This document shows positions 1-5,633 of a DNA stretch of 5,633 nt, piece by piece. The DNA comes from Actinomycetota bacterium (GTDB lineage: Bacteria > Actinomycetota > UBA4738). The stretch's first letter is position 1; the number at the start of each line of letters is the position of its first letter. The position numbers and the translations under genes were made by a program. Below the pieces are notes generated by a model, which did no database searches, was not told the DNA's origin, and saw only the letters and a list, made by a program, of their open reading frames with translations. The stretch spans positions 1 through 5,633 of the forward strand of contig VAYG01000119.1 of NCBI GenBank assembly GCA_005885015.1, written 5' to 3'.

Positions 1-472
1 TCAGCTCGGTGATGTCGACGGGCGTGGTGGTCCGGCCCACCGGGATCACGGAATCGTTCCCGAGCAGCTGGTCCGACTGGCCCGCCACCAGGCTCACGGC
101 GCGGCGTCCCAACAGCGTCTGCACCACCACGTCGGCCCTGGAGTCGGCGGGGAGCTTCACGCCTCGGTTCACCGCGAGGTCGATGGCCACCGTTCCGTTC
201 TGGATGTGCAGCGCCTTCACGGTGCCGGCGGGGAGCCCGGCCACGGTGACCTTGTCGCCGGGAACGATGCCTCCGGCGTCGGTGAACACGGCCGTCACCC
301 GGTAGGTCCGGGCGAACACTCCTCCGGTGAGGAGGAGGGCGAACAGCGAGCCGGCCAGCATCGCGGAAATCCCGATCGCCCCAATGGTCCGCGGGCTGCG
401 CTCGAGGAACGACTTCTGGAAGACGTCCCTGAGGCGGAGGGGACGGCGGCGTTCGAACAGCACGCTAGCCAC
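1..472 (-). CDS. mceC: MceC, Mce family lipid-transport protein, N-terminal part (cut by window edge)
   Basis: Third Mce protein, of which only about 157 residues are in the window. A basic N-terminus (FERRRPLRLRDVFQKSFLE) precedes one membrane anchor at about 29-53 (TIGAIGISAMLAGSLFALLL). The MCE domain begins at about 56 (TYRVTAVFTDAGGIVPGDKV), followed by TVAGLPAGTV and further on QTLLGRRAVSLVAG, which are the usual MCE landmarks. Position after MceA and MceB makes it MceC by order rather than by unique motif. I choose GTG at 472 because GGGAGG lies five bases before it. This overlaps the mceB TAG by 8 bases. The in-frame GTG at 463, one base after that TAG, is the alternative and would shorten the protein by 3 residues. 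The helical C-terminal region, and probably mceD to mceF, lie beyond the left edge. Confidence 0.93.
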   Translation of the reverse strand, partial: MASVLFERRRPLRLRDVFQKSFLERSPRTIGAIGISAMLAGSLFALLLTGGVFARTYRVTAVFTDAGGIVPGDKVTVAGLPAGTVKALHIQNGTVAIDLAVNRGVKLPADSRADVVVQTLLGRRAVSLVAGQSDQLLGNDSVIPVGRTTTPVDITEL

Positions 473-1614
473 CGGAGCCTCCCAGGACGAACCGGACGAA
501 CTGCTCGATGTTGTCGAACACGTGGGTCACCGTGCGGGTCCCCTCGCCCGCCCGTTGCCCACCCTGCGGCCCGGCCGCTCCCGCCCCGGCCTGCCCGCCC
601 CCCTTCGGGATGGGCCCGCCGCACGTGAACGGCGGCTCGGCCGGCCCGTGCTGCTGGTCCGACTCCGAAGCGCTGCCCACGGTGTTCCCGTGCTTGTCCT
701 TGATCACCGCCTCGACGATCCGCACGTTGAACCACTCGCCCCAGCTTGGTCCTGGCCAGCTGGGCCCGATCCGCCGAGAGGTTGCCGGTGACCGCGCGGA
801 GGTCGGCCAGGGTCGCGTCGATGTTCCCCCGGTTCTGGCTGAGCAGGGTGTGGAGCTGCTGCTGCACGTCGGCGAAGTTCACGAGCAGTGTGTCCACGTC
901 GCCGTTCATCCCGCGAAGCCTCCCGCCCACCGCGTTCAGGTCGTCGAGAATGGCCGCGATCGCCCGTTGCTGGCTGGCGTAGGCGGCCATGACCTGGTCG
1001 GAGGAGCCGACCAGGGATTTCACCTGGTCGTCCATGCTCCCCAGTCGGCCGGCCAGGAAGGCTCCGTCGTTCAGGAGCTGGCGCACGGCGGGCTCGTCCC
1101 CGGCCAGGGCTACGTTCATCGCGTCCAGGAAGGCGTTGGCCTTGGCCGGGTCGATGGCCCTCAGGATGGGCCCCAGCTCGTTCAGGAACTGCCCGAGGTC
1201 ACCGGCATCTTCCGTCTGGGACATGGGGATGGTTGCGCCGTCCTGGAGGAACCGCCCCCGGGCCGTCCCCGGATACAGATAGAGGAACCGCTGCCCCAGG
1301 ACGTTGCGCCAGCGGACGGCGGCGACGGTATCGGCCGGCAGATGAACGGAGTCGTCGACGGTGAACGCGACCACGGCCCGGCCGCTGTCGATCTTCGCGC
1401 CCTGGACCCTTCCGACGTCGACCCCGGCCAGCTTCACCGCGTCGCCCTTGAACACGCCGGAGGCGTCGGAGAACACGGCCTGGAGCCGGTACTGGTGGGC
1501 GAACAGCCGGAGGTTGCCGATCTTCAGGGCCAGGCCCACCGTGAACACCGCGGATACGGCGGCGAAGGCGATGACCTTGGCCAGCGTGGCCTTGGAGAAC
1601 CGAAGGCCTCGCAT
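465..1614 (-). CDS. mceB: MceB, Mce family lipid-transport protein, frameshifted
   Basis: Second Mce protein of the series. The intact part shows a single membrane anchor at about 12-33 (AKVIAFAAVSAVFTVGLALK) and an MCE domain from about 41 with GVFKGDAVKLAGVDVGRV (53-70) and NVLGQRFLYLYPG. A long helical region rich in Gln, Asp and Leu follows up to about residue 291. There the frame breaks. Removing one G from the GGGG at 742-739 joins TKL to GEWFNVRIVEAVIKDKHGN and gives a 382-residue protein ending in TAG at 465. That tail has one cysteine (331, in PFTCGG), a Gly/Gln-rich stretch (332-358) and a hydrophobic end. Without correction the frame runs on as Arg/Gly-rich nonsense to a TGA at 297-295, inside mceC. 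The break is either a sequencing or assembly error or a real inactivating mutation. Start ATG at 1614 overlaps the mceA stop (TGATG). Confidence 0.9.
478..483 (-). promoter_or_regulatory. Ribosome binding site deciding the mceC start
   Basis: GGGAGG sits inside the last codons of mceB (Leu-Gly-Gly-Ser). It is 5 bases before GTG 472 and 14 bases before GTG 463, so it favours the upstream GTG. Confidence 0.6.
739..742 (-). other. Frameshift site in mceB (one extra G in a GGGG run)
   Basis: On the coding strand AAG CTG GGG CGA reads as K-L-G-R and then continues as Arg/Gly-rich sequence unlike an Mce protein. Dropping one G gives AAG CTG GGC GAG TGG (K-L-G-E-W), followed by a plausible MceB tail that stops just before mceC. 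The gene length from 1614 to 465 is 1150 bases, one more than a multiple of three, which fits a single inserted base. Confidence 0.85.
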
Positions 1615-2726
1615 CAGTGCCCCCCGCAGAACGCCAGGTGGTTCCGGATGTCGAGCGGGAAGGCCTCGCAGATCTGCCGGTGGGTCTCCGCCGAGTTGTT
1701 GCCGCCCATGAAGTTCACGAACCCCGCTGCGGCGCTCCCCTTCAGGAAGGGGGCCTCGAAGGGCGGGCCGGACAGCTTGAACACGTAGCGGTACAGGCCC
1801 ACGACCAGGTCTCGAAGACCGCCCTGCCTGGCCGCGATGGTGGCCAGCACGGCGTCGCCGTCGTCCATCAGCCGGTCCCAGTCGGGCTTCTGATAGATGA
1901 GCAGGTCCGCCAAGTCGTTGGCGAAGGGCGTGACCGCGGTGAGGGCGGCCCGGAGGTCGCGCTGGGCGGCCTCTGAGGCGTACACGGGGACGCCCTGGTT
2001 GATGGCCCCGGCCATCGCGTTGAGGTCCTCGCCACGGTCCCGCAACGCGTGGAAGGTCACCGCGAAGTCGTGCAGGGACTGGAGCTGGGGCTGGAGCGTC
2101 CGGGCGAACAGGTCGGCCAGGTCAGCGTTCGCGTGCAGGCCCCGGGCCACGTCCTCGCCGTGTCCCCTGGCGCCTACGGCGAGCTGCTCCACCACGGTCC
2201 CGATGTCGGATGGGCGGATCGCGTCCAGCACGTTCACTCCGTCCGCGAGCGCGTCCTCGAGCTCGGGCCCCACGTGGGAGGCGTGGATCCTGTCCCCGCT
2301 GGACAGGAAGGGGCCGGCGTAGGCGGGGAACCGGAGATCGACGAACTTCGCTCCGAGGAGCGTCTTCAGCGTGATCACGGCCTGGGCCGAGGCGGGCACG
2401 CGGTAGCGGTCCTCCAGCTGGAGCGTCAGCCGGACCGTGCGCGGCCCGACCAGATCGATCCGGTCGACCGTGCCCACCCGCACGCCGCGCATTCGGACGT
2501 CGGATCCGGCCTGGAGCTGTTGCCCGGCCCGGGCCACGTCCACGGTGAGCCGGTAGTAGTGGCCGAACCCGCCGTACGCCGCCTTCACAGCGAAGAAGGA
2601 TCCCGAGGCGAACACGCACAGGGCCACGAGGCCGATCAGGACGGCGGGCACGCCGCGCCGGCGCGGGACCGGCGAACCGGGGCGGGGGGCCGGTGCGGGC
2701 GCGCGCGGGGGGGCCTCGGTGATCAT
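1614..2726 (-). CDS. mceA: MceA, Mce family lipid-transport protein, first of the series
   Basis: Membrane-anchored Mce protein of 370 residues, expected to form part of the envelope-spanning lipid tube. The N-terminal 25 residues are Pro/Ala/Arg-rich and probably cytoplasmic. One membrane anchor follows at about 26-50 (VPAVLIGLVALCVFASGSFF). The MCE domain starts at about 57 (YYRLTVDVARAGQQLQAGSDVR), with the conserved G-x-D-V-R-x-x-G-V-x-V-G core at 74-85 and TLLGAKFVDL near 123-132. The rest is long and mainly helical, as in the family, and ends with two cysteines, C353 and C367, in a tail typical of actinobacterial Mce proteins. The ATG overlaps the yrbEB stop by 4 bases (ATGA) and has no good ribosome site of its own, so coupling is likely. 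The frame is open far upstream through yrbEB, but that part is antiparallel-free out-of-frame noise and is not protein. The stop shares one base with the mceB start. Confidence 0.95.
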   Translation of the reverse strand: MITEAPPRAPAPAPRPGSPVPRRRGVPAVLIGLVALCVFASGSFFAVKAAYGGFGHYYRLTVDVARAGQQLQAGSDVRMRGVRVGTVDRIDLVGPRTVRLTLQLEDRYRVPASAQAVITLKTLLGAKFVDLRFPAYAGPFLSSGDRIHASHVGPELEDALADGVNVLDAIRPSDIGTVVEQLAVGARGHGEDVARGLHANADLADLFARTLQPQLQSLHDFAVTFHALRDRGEDLNAMAGAINQGVPVYASEAAQRDLRAALTAVTPFANDLADLLIYQKPDWDRLMDDGDAVLATIAARQGGLRDLVVGLYRYVFKLSGPPFEAPFLKGSAAAGFVNFMGGNNSAETHRQICEAFPLDIRNHLAFCGGH

Positions 2727-3595
2727 CCCGCGATCTGGACCGTGTCGTGGCCGCCCCAGAAGATCAGGGACAGCAGCAGGTTGAGGAGGACGACGGCGAC
2801 GATCGAGGCGCGGATGGCCCTTCCGCTCGCCACGCCCACGCCGGCCGGCCCACCGCTGGCGTTGTAGCCGTAGTAGCAGTGGATCAGCGTGACAACGATG
2901 GCGAACAGGATCGCCTTGGCCAGGCTGTACAACACGTCGACGGCCGGCAGGAACAGGTGGAAGTAGTGCGTGTACGTGCCGGAGGAGAGCGAGAAGAACT
3001 TGGTGACGATGGCTTCGGTGGCCAGGTACGAGGAGAACAGGGCGGCCAGGTAGAGCGGGATGATGGTGAGGATCGCCGCCCAGATGCGCGTGGCCACCAT
3101 GTATGTGAGTGAGGGAACGGCCATCACCTCGAGCGCGTCGATCTCCTCCGAGATCCGGGCCGCGCCCAGTTCTGCGGTGAAGGACGTCCCCACCTGCGCG
3201 GCGAGGGCCACGCCGGCCACCAGTGGGGTGATCTCCCTGGTGTTCGCCCATGACGACACCAGGCCGGTGAAGGCCTGGGCACCGATCTGGGAGAGGCCCT
3301 GGAACCCCTCCAGGCCAACCTGGGTGCCGGTGAAGAAGCTCATCGCGAAGATCACGAAGAACGTCCCGGCCCCGACGATGAGCGCGCCGACCCCGATGGT
3401 GACGTCGGAGACGACGTTCAGGATCACCCGCCGGTACTGCAGGGCCCGAGGGAGGGCCGCCACGGCCCTGGCGTAGAAGCGAAGCTGGTCGGCCAGGCCC
3501 TCGAACGGCCGGTTGGCCGCGTCCACAGCCCGCTCGAGGGTGTGGGCGACCGTCCTTCCGTGGAATCCATCCGAGGGTTCTGCTCTGATCGCCAT
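2723..3595 (-). CDS. yrbEB: YrbEB, MlaE-type permease subunit of the Mce transporter
   Basis: Second MlaE-family permease of the importer, 290 residues, expected to form a heterodimer with YrbEA. The cytoplasmic N-terminus of about 55 residues is followed by a hydrophobic segment at about 65-88 (IGVGALIVGAGTFFVIFAM). The conserved block TPLVAGVALAAQVGTSFTAELGA and the coupling motif EEIDALEVM (150-158) mark it as the B-type YrbE, because in actinobacterial pairs the B subunit typically reads EIDALEVM where the A subunit reads EIDAMEVLGIDP. Later segments include a lipid-facing stretch rich in Tyr, Phe and Leu (IPLYLAALFSSYLAT) and the C-terminal ASIVAVVLLNLLLSLIFWGG. The start is ATG, 7 bases after the yrbEA stop, with GAGG three bases before it. 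The stop overlaps the mceA start as ATGA, which implies translational coupling. No disrupted motif was seen. Confidence 0.96.
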   Translation of the reverse strand: MAIRAEPSDGFHGRTVAHTLERAVDAANRPFEGLADQLRFYARAVAALPRALQYRRVILNVVSDVTIGVGALIVGAGTFFVIFAMSFFTGTQVGLEGFQGLSQIGAQAFTGLVSSWANTREITPLVAGVALAAQVGTSFTAELGAARISEEIDALEVMAVPSLTYMVATRIWAAILTIIPLYLAALFSSYLATEAIVTKFFSLSSGTYTHYFHLFLPAVDVLYSLAKAILFAIVVTLIHCYYGYNASGGPAGVGVASGRAIRASIVAVVLLNLLLSLIFWGGHDTVQIAG

Positions 3596-3602
3596 CGGCC
3601 TC

Positions 3603-4400
3603 TCAGAGCTTCTGGGGGACGAAGTTGAAGTAGACGGCGGTCAGCATGAAGTTCAGGAAGAACAGCAACAGGAACGTGATGACCACCGCCTGGTTGACGG
3701 CGTCACCGACGCCCTTGGGCCCTCCCTTCGCGTAGAACCCCTTGTAGCAGGCCACCGTCCCCCCGACGAAGCCGAACACCGCCGCCTTCGTCAGGGCCAT
3801 GAACAGGTCGGGGAGCTGGGACAGCTCGTTGAAGGAGGCGAAGTAGCTGGACGTGGTGCCGTGCTGGACCACCACGGCGAAGAACCACCCGCCGGCGATC
3901 CCCGCCACCGAGACGATGGCGTCCAGCAGGACTGCGACCATCGTCGCGGCGAGGACCCGGGGCATGATCAGCCGGTGCACGGGGTCGATGCCCAGCACCT
4001 CCATCGCGTCGATCTCGTCCCGGATGCGCCTGGAGCCGAGGTCGGCGCACATCGCCGAGCCGCCGGCCCCGGCGATGAGGAGGGCGGTGGCCACGGGGGC
4101 CTCTTCGCGGACCACGGCCAGCACCATGGCCGCGCCCATGTGGGCTTGCGCTCCCAGCTGCCGGAGGAACGACCCGACGTGCAGGGAGATGACCATCCCG
4201 AACGGGATGGAGATCAGGATCACCGGGACGGTGGTGACCTTGATCAGGAACCACATCTGGTTGAGGAACTCCTCCAGCGGCCAGGGCCGGCGGGCCACCG
4301 TGTGCAGGGTCTCGAGCCCCACCGAGAACATCCGGCCGGCCTCGTCCAGCAACCCGAGCGGCTTGCGGAGTGGGCCCTGGACCGACTCGGGCACGGCCAC
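3603..4400 (-). CDS. yrbEA: YrbEA, MlaE-type permease subunit of the Mce transporter
   Basis: Integral membrane permease of the MlaE/YrbE family that pairs with YrbEB to form the inner-membrane core of the Mce importer. From the chosen start the product is 265 residues, close to mycobacterial YrbE1A. The N-terminus looks like a short interfacial helix followed by KPLGLLDEAGRMF. The first strong membrane segment is at about 52-79. The central AGAGGSAMCADLGSRRIRDEIDAMEVLGIDPVHRL (from about 110) holds the family EIDAMEV coupling motif at 129-135, expected to contact MceG. Further hydrophobic segments fill the C-terminal half. The start is uncertain. GTG at 4400 lies 2 bases after the mceG TAG and downstream of an AGGAGG site. 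In-frame GTGs at 4427 and 4424 would overlap mceG by about 25 bases, and another lies at 4394. I prefer 4400 because the upstream stretch contains a rare CTA codon and doubles as the ribosome site. Confidence 0.94.
   Translation of the reverse strand: MAVPESVQGPLRKPLGLLDEAGRMFSVGLETLHTVARRPWPLEEFLNQMWFLIKVTTVPVILISIPFGMVISLHVGSFLRQLGAQAHMGAAMVLAVVREEAPVATALLIAGAGGSAMCADLGSRRIRDEIDAMEVLGIDPVHRLIMPRVLAATMVAVLLDAIVSVAGIAGGWFFAVVVQHGTTSSYFASFNELSQLPDLFMALTKAAVFGFVGGTVACYKGFYAKGGPKGVGDAVNQAVVITFLLLFFLNFMLTAVYFNFVPQKL
4193..4210 (-). repeat. Short 8-base inverted repeat inside yrbEA
   Basis: CCATCCCG and CGGGATGG are separated by two bases. The site encodes the first membrane segment of YrbEA (SIPFGM). 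It is perfect but short, with no T-run, and similar 7-base stems occur elsewhere in this GC-rich window (for example 5425-5441 over the Walker A codons). It is most likely a by-product of codon choice. Confidence 0.3.
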
Positions 4401-4402
4401 GG

Positions 4403-5551
4403 CTAGGCCGCCCCCCTCCTCCACCACCGGCGCCGGGGTGGCTCCTCCCGAGTGGAGGCTGATGGCTCGGAGGCATCCGGTCCGAGGCCCAGCTCGGCCA
4501 GCGAGCCCTCGTCGACCTCCTCCGCCTTCCCCCAGTCCGCCGGGAGAGTCTGGCCCCAGACCTGTTCGTAGGTCTGGGGCGCCTCGGGCCCGGACATCGC
4601 CATCGCCGCGGCGGGCTCCGGGACCCGCTCCCAGGGATCGGCCCGCTTCCTCCGCTCGGGAAGCGTGGGCGCCCCGGATTCGCGCACCTCGCGCTCGCCG
4701 TCACCTGGCGCGCCGGCTTCGCGCTCGCGCTCCTCGAGCTCCTGGGCCGTCATGCCGAAGCTGGACACGGCTCCCCTGCCGGCGTCCGCCTCTTCGGACA
4801 TCCCGATGGGTCCTCTGGTGGCGCCGGCCAGGAACTGGCGCACCGCCGGGATCTCCGAGCTGAACATGTCGTCCTTCGTCCCGAACTGGATCAGGTTCCG
4901 GAGGTAGAGCATCCCGATGTAGTCCGCCACGCGGCGGGCCGTGGCGATGTCGTGGGTGACCACCAGGAAGGTCGCCCCGAGCTGGCGATTCAGGTCGAGG
5001 ATCAGCTCGTTCAGGAAGGCGGTCCGCACGGGGTCCAGGCCGGAGTCCGGCTCGTCGAACAGGACGATCTCCGGATCGAGGACAAGGGCCCGGGCCAGCC
5101 CGGCCCGCTTGCGCATGCCGCCCGAGATCTGCCCCGGCAGCTTCGCCTCGGCCCCGGTCAGCCCGACCATGTGCAGCTTCTCCTGGACGATGTCCTTGAT
5201 CTCCCGCTCGGGTTTGCGCGTGTGCTCACGCAGGGGGAAGGCCACGTTGTCGTACACGGACATCGAGCCGAACAGCGCCCCGTCCTGGAACAGGACGCCG
5301 AACTTCCGGCGGATCCGGTACAGCTCGCGGTGGGACAGGGCCGGCAGGTTCTTGCCGTCGATCCAGATCTGGCCGCGGTCCGGCTTGAGCAGCCCCATCA
5401 GATGCTTCAGGAAGACGCTCTTCCCGGTCCCGGAGGGACCGAGCATGAGCGTGACCTTGCCCTGGGGGATGTCGCAGGTCACGTCCTCCAGGACCACCTG
5501 GGTCCCGAAGGACTTCGTGAGGTCCCGAACCGCGATCTCGGTCTCCGGCAC
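4403..5551 (-). CDS. mceG: MceG/Mkl-type ABC transporter ATPase of the Mce lipid importer
   Basis: ATPase that powers the Mce lipid-import complex from the cytoplasmic face of the membrane. The 382-residue product has a complete nucleotide-binding domain: Walker A GPSGTGKS (38-45), Q-loop Gln89, signature ISGGM (142-146), Walker B IVLFDEP (162-168), D-loop SGLDP (170-174) and switch His200. The stretches VLFQDGALFGSM, FPLREHT, GGMRKRAGLARALVLDP and DEPDSGLDPVRT are hallmarks of actinobacterial MceG/Mkl and its relative MlaF. After about residue 250 comes GPIGMSEE, also present in mycobacterial Mkl, then a charged low-complexity tail of about 128 residues ending in RRRWWRR (373-379). The start is GTG at 5551, preceded by an AGGGGG ribosome site 8 bases upstream. 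The frame is open upstream to the window edge, so a longer N-terminus is not excluded. It is the first recognisable gene of the operon. Family assignment is very sure; the tail's role is unknown. Confidence 0.96.
   Translation of the reverse strand: MPETEIAVRDLTKSFGTQVVLEDVTCDIPQGKVTLMLGPSGTGKSVFLKHLMGLLKPDRGQIWIDGKNLPALSHRELYRIRRKFGVLFQDGALFGSMSVYDNVAFPLREHTRKPEREIKDIVQEKLHMVGLTGAEAKLPGQISGGMRKRAGLARALVLDPEIVLFDEPDSGLDPVRTAFLNELILDLNRQLGATFLVVTHDIATARRVADYIGMLYLRNLIQFGTKDDMFSSEIPAVRQFLAGATRGPIGMSEEADAGRGAVSSFGMTAQELEEREREAGAPGDGEREVRESGAPTLPERRKRADPWERVPEPAAAMAMSGPEAPQTYEQVWGQTLPADWGKAEEVDEGSLAELGLGPDASEPSASTREEPPRRRWWRRGAA
4415..4422 (-). promoter_or_regulatory. Probable ribosome binding site of yrbEA within the mceG 3' end
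   Basis: GGAGGAGG is formed by the mceG codons TGG AGG AGG GGG. The AGG AGG pair encodes two arginines of the C-terminal RRRWWRR motif, while CGG or CGC would be the usual arginine codons in DNA this GC-rich. The site lies 14 bases before GTG 4400, and the G-run extends to about 10 bases before it. This supports GTG 4400 over GTG 4427, which overlaps the upstream edge of the motif. Confidence 0.55.
4548..4580 (-). repeat. Three-arm inverted repeat with alternative hairpins inside mceG
   Basis: An 11-base perfect inverted repeat (arms 4570-4580 and 4553-4563, 6-base loop) lies in the coding sequence for MceG residues 324-333. A third arm at 4548-4553 repeats the outer CCAGAC and can pair instead with the middle GTCTGG (4556-4561), giving a 6-base stem with a 2-base gap. 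The two pairings exclude each other. No T-run follows, so it is not a standard intrinsic terminator. The structure is seen directly; any regulatory role is inference. Confidence 0.6.
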
Positions 5552-5633
5552 GATCCTCGCCCCCTGGGCCGTCCTCCGTGCTCGGGCGCGGGCAGAGATT
5601 CCGCCGCTGGCCGCGGCGACCTGCTTGGATTCT
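5552..5633. other. Short region upstream of mceG, no gene recognised
   Basis: No stop codon occurs in any of the three minus-strand frames, so either mceG or an upstream gene could extend through it. In the mceG frame it would read as Ala/Arg-rich sequence (for example KQVAAASGGISARARARR) with no start codon. A 6-base GC-rich stem (5602-5607 with 5613-5618) has no T-run. I see no convincing promoter, but the segment is too short to judge. Confidence 0.5.

Noticed and set aside
295..464. C-terminal extension of the uncorrected mceB frame into mceC
   Set aside because: It is out of frame with a clear MceC start, anchor and MCE domain, and its composition is low-complexity Arg/Ser/Pro. It results from the frameshift at 739-742.
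508..1788. Long open frame on the plus strand (426 codons) opposite mceB and mceA
   Set aside because: It lies antisense to well-supported Mce genes, has no recognisable domain, and is rich in Arg/Gly/Pro/Val as expected for the antisense frame of GC-rich coding DNA.
2727..3251. N-terminal extension of the mceA frame through yrbEB
   Set aside because: The extra 175 residues are His/Arg/Gly-rich out-of-frame sequence over yrbEB. The true start is the ATG overlapping the yrbEB stop, directly before a normal MceA N-terminus and anchor.
3513..4406. Plus-strand open frame of 297 codons opposite yrbEA
   Set aside because: It is antisense to the permease. His/Asp/Gly-rich content is a typical mirror of a hydrophobic GC-rich gene.
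4644..4665. 7-base inverted repeat with an 8-base loop in the mceG tail
   Set aside because: It is short, has no T-run, and is of a kind expected several times in DNA of this composition.
3703..4704. Minus-strand open frame of 333 codons across mceG and yrbEA
   Set aside because: It is a second frame over two strongly supported genes and has Arg/Gly/Pro-rich sequence with no family resemblance.
5425..5441. 7-base inverted repeat with a 3-base loop
   Set aside because: It falls exactly on the Walker A codons (GPSGTG), so the symmetry follows from the conserved residues and GC-rich codon choice.
5602..5618. GC-rich stem upstream of mceG as a possible terminator of a preceding gene
   Set aside because: There are only 6 base pairs, no T-run on either strand, and no preceding gene end is visible.

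Overview
The window is one strand-uniform gene cluster. All six genes read on the minus strand, from right to left, and together they form the front part of an Mce (mammalian cell entry) lipid-import operon of the actinobacterial type. The order is mceG (ATPase), yrbEA and yrbEB (permease pair), mceA, mceB, then the first part of mceC, which runs off the left edge. The DNA is very GC-rich (visibly around two-thirds G+C, not counted exactly) and uses GTG starts freely. The MceG protein shares long diagnostic stretches with mycobacterial Mkl/MceG, for example DEPDSGLDPVRTA and the GPIGMSEE segment after the ATPase core. A high-GC member of Actinomycetota is therefore the best guess. It is probably not a Mycobacterium, because there mceG (mkl) lies apart from the mce operons. 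No finer placement can be supported.

Layout from right to left: 5633-5552 is 82 bases with no recognisable gene, although the mceG frame stays open through it. 5551-4403 is mceG. 4400-3603 is yrbEA. 3595-2723 is yrbEB. 2726-1614 is mceA. 1614-465 is mceB, which carries a one-base frameshift. 472-1 is the 5' part of mceC. Genes overlap by a few bases or are separated by at most 7, so the cluster looks like a single translationally coupled transcript. There are no tRNAs, rRNAs, mobile elements, CRISPR arrays or plus-strand genes that I can support.

How the parts work together, from family knowledge: MceG hydrolyses ATP on the cytoplasmic side. YrbEA and YrbEB are MlaE-like membrane permeases that contact MceG through their EIDA(M/L)EV coupling helices. 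The Mce proteins are membrane-anchored, each with an MCE domain followed by a long helical region, and they build a tube that carries lipids through the cell envelope. Six Mce proteins (A-F) are usual in actinobacteria, so mceD-F are expected beyond the left edge. The substrate cannot be told from this sequence.

The points most worth a second look are a one-base frameshift at a GGGG run in mceB, with a family-like tail continuing in the other frame, and a three-arm structure with alternative hairpins inside the mceG tail. Otherwise this is a recognisable, known type of transporter locus, and I do not see a new system in it.
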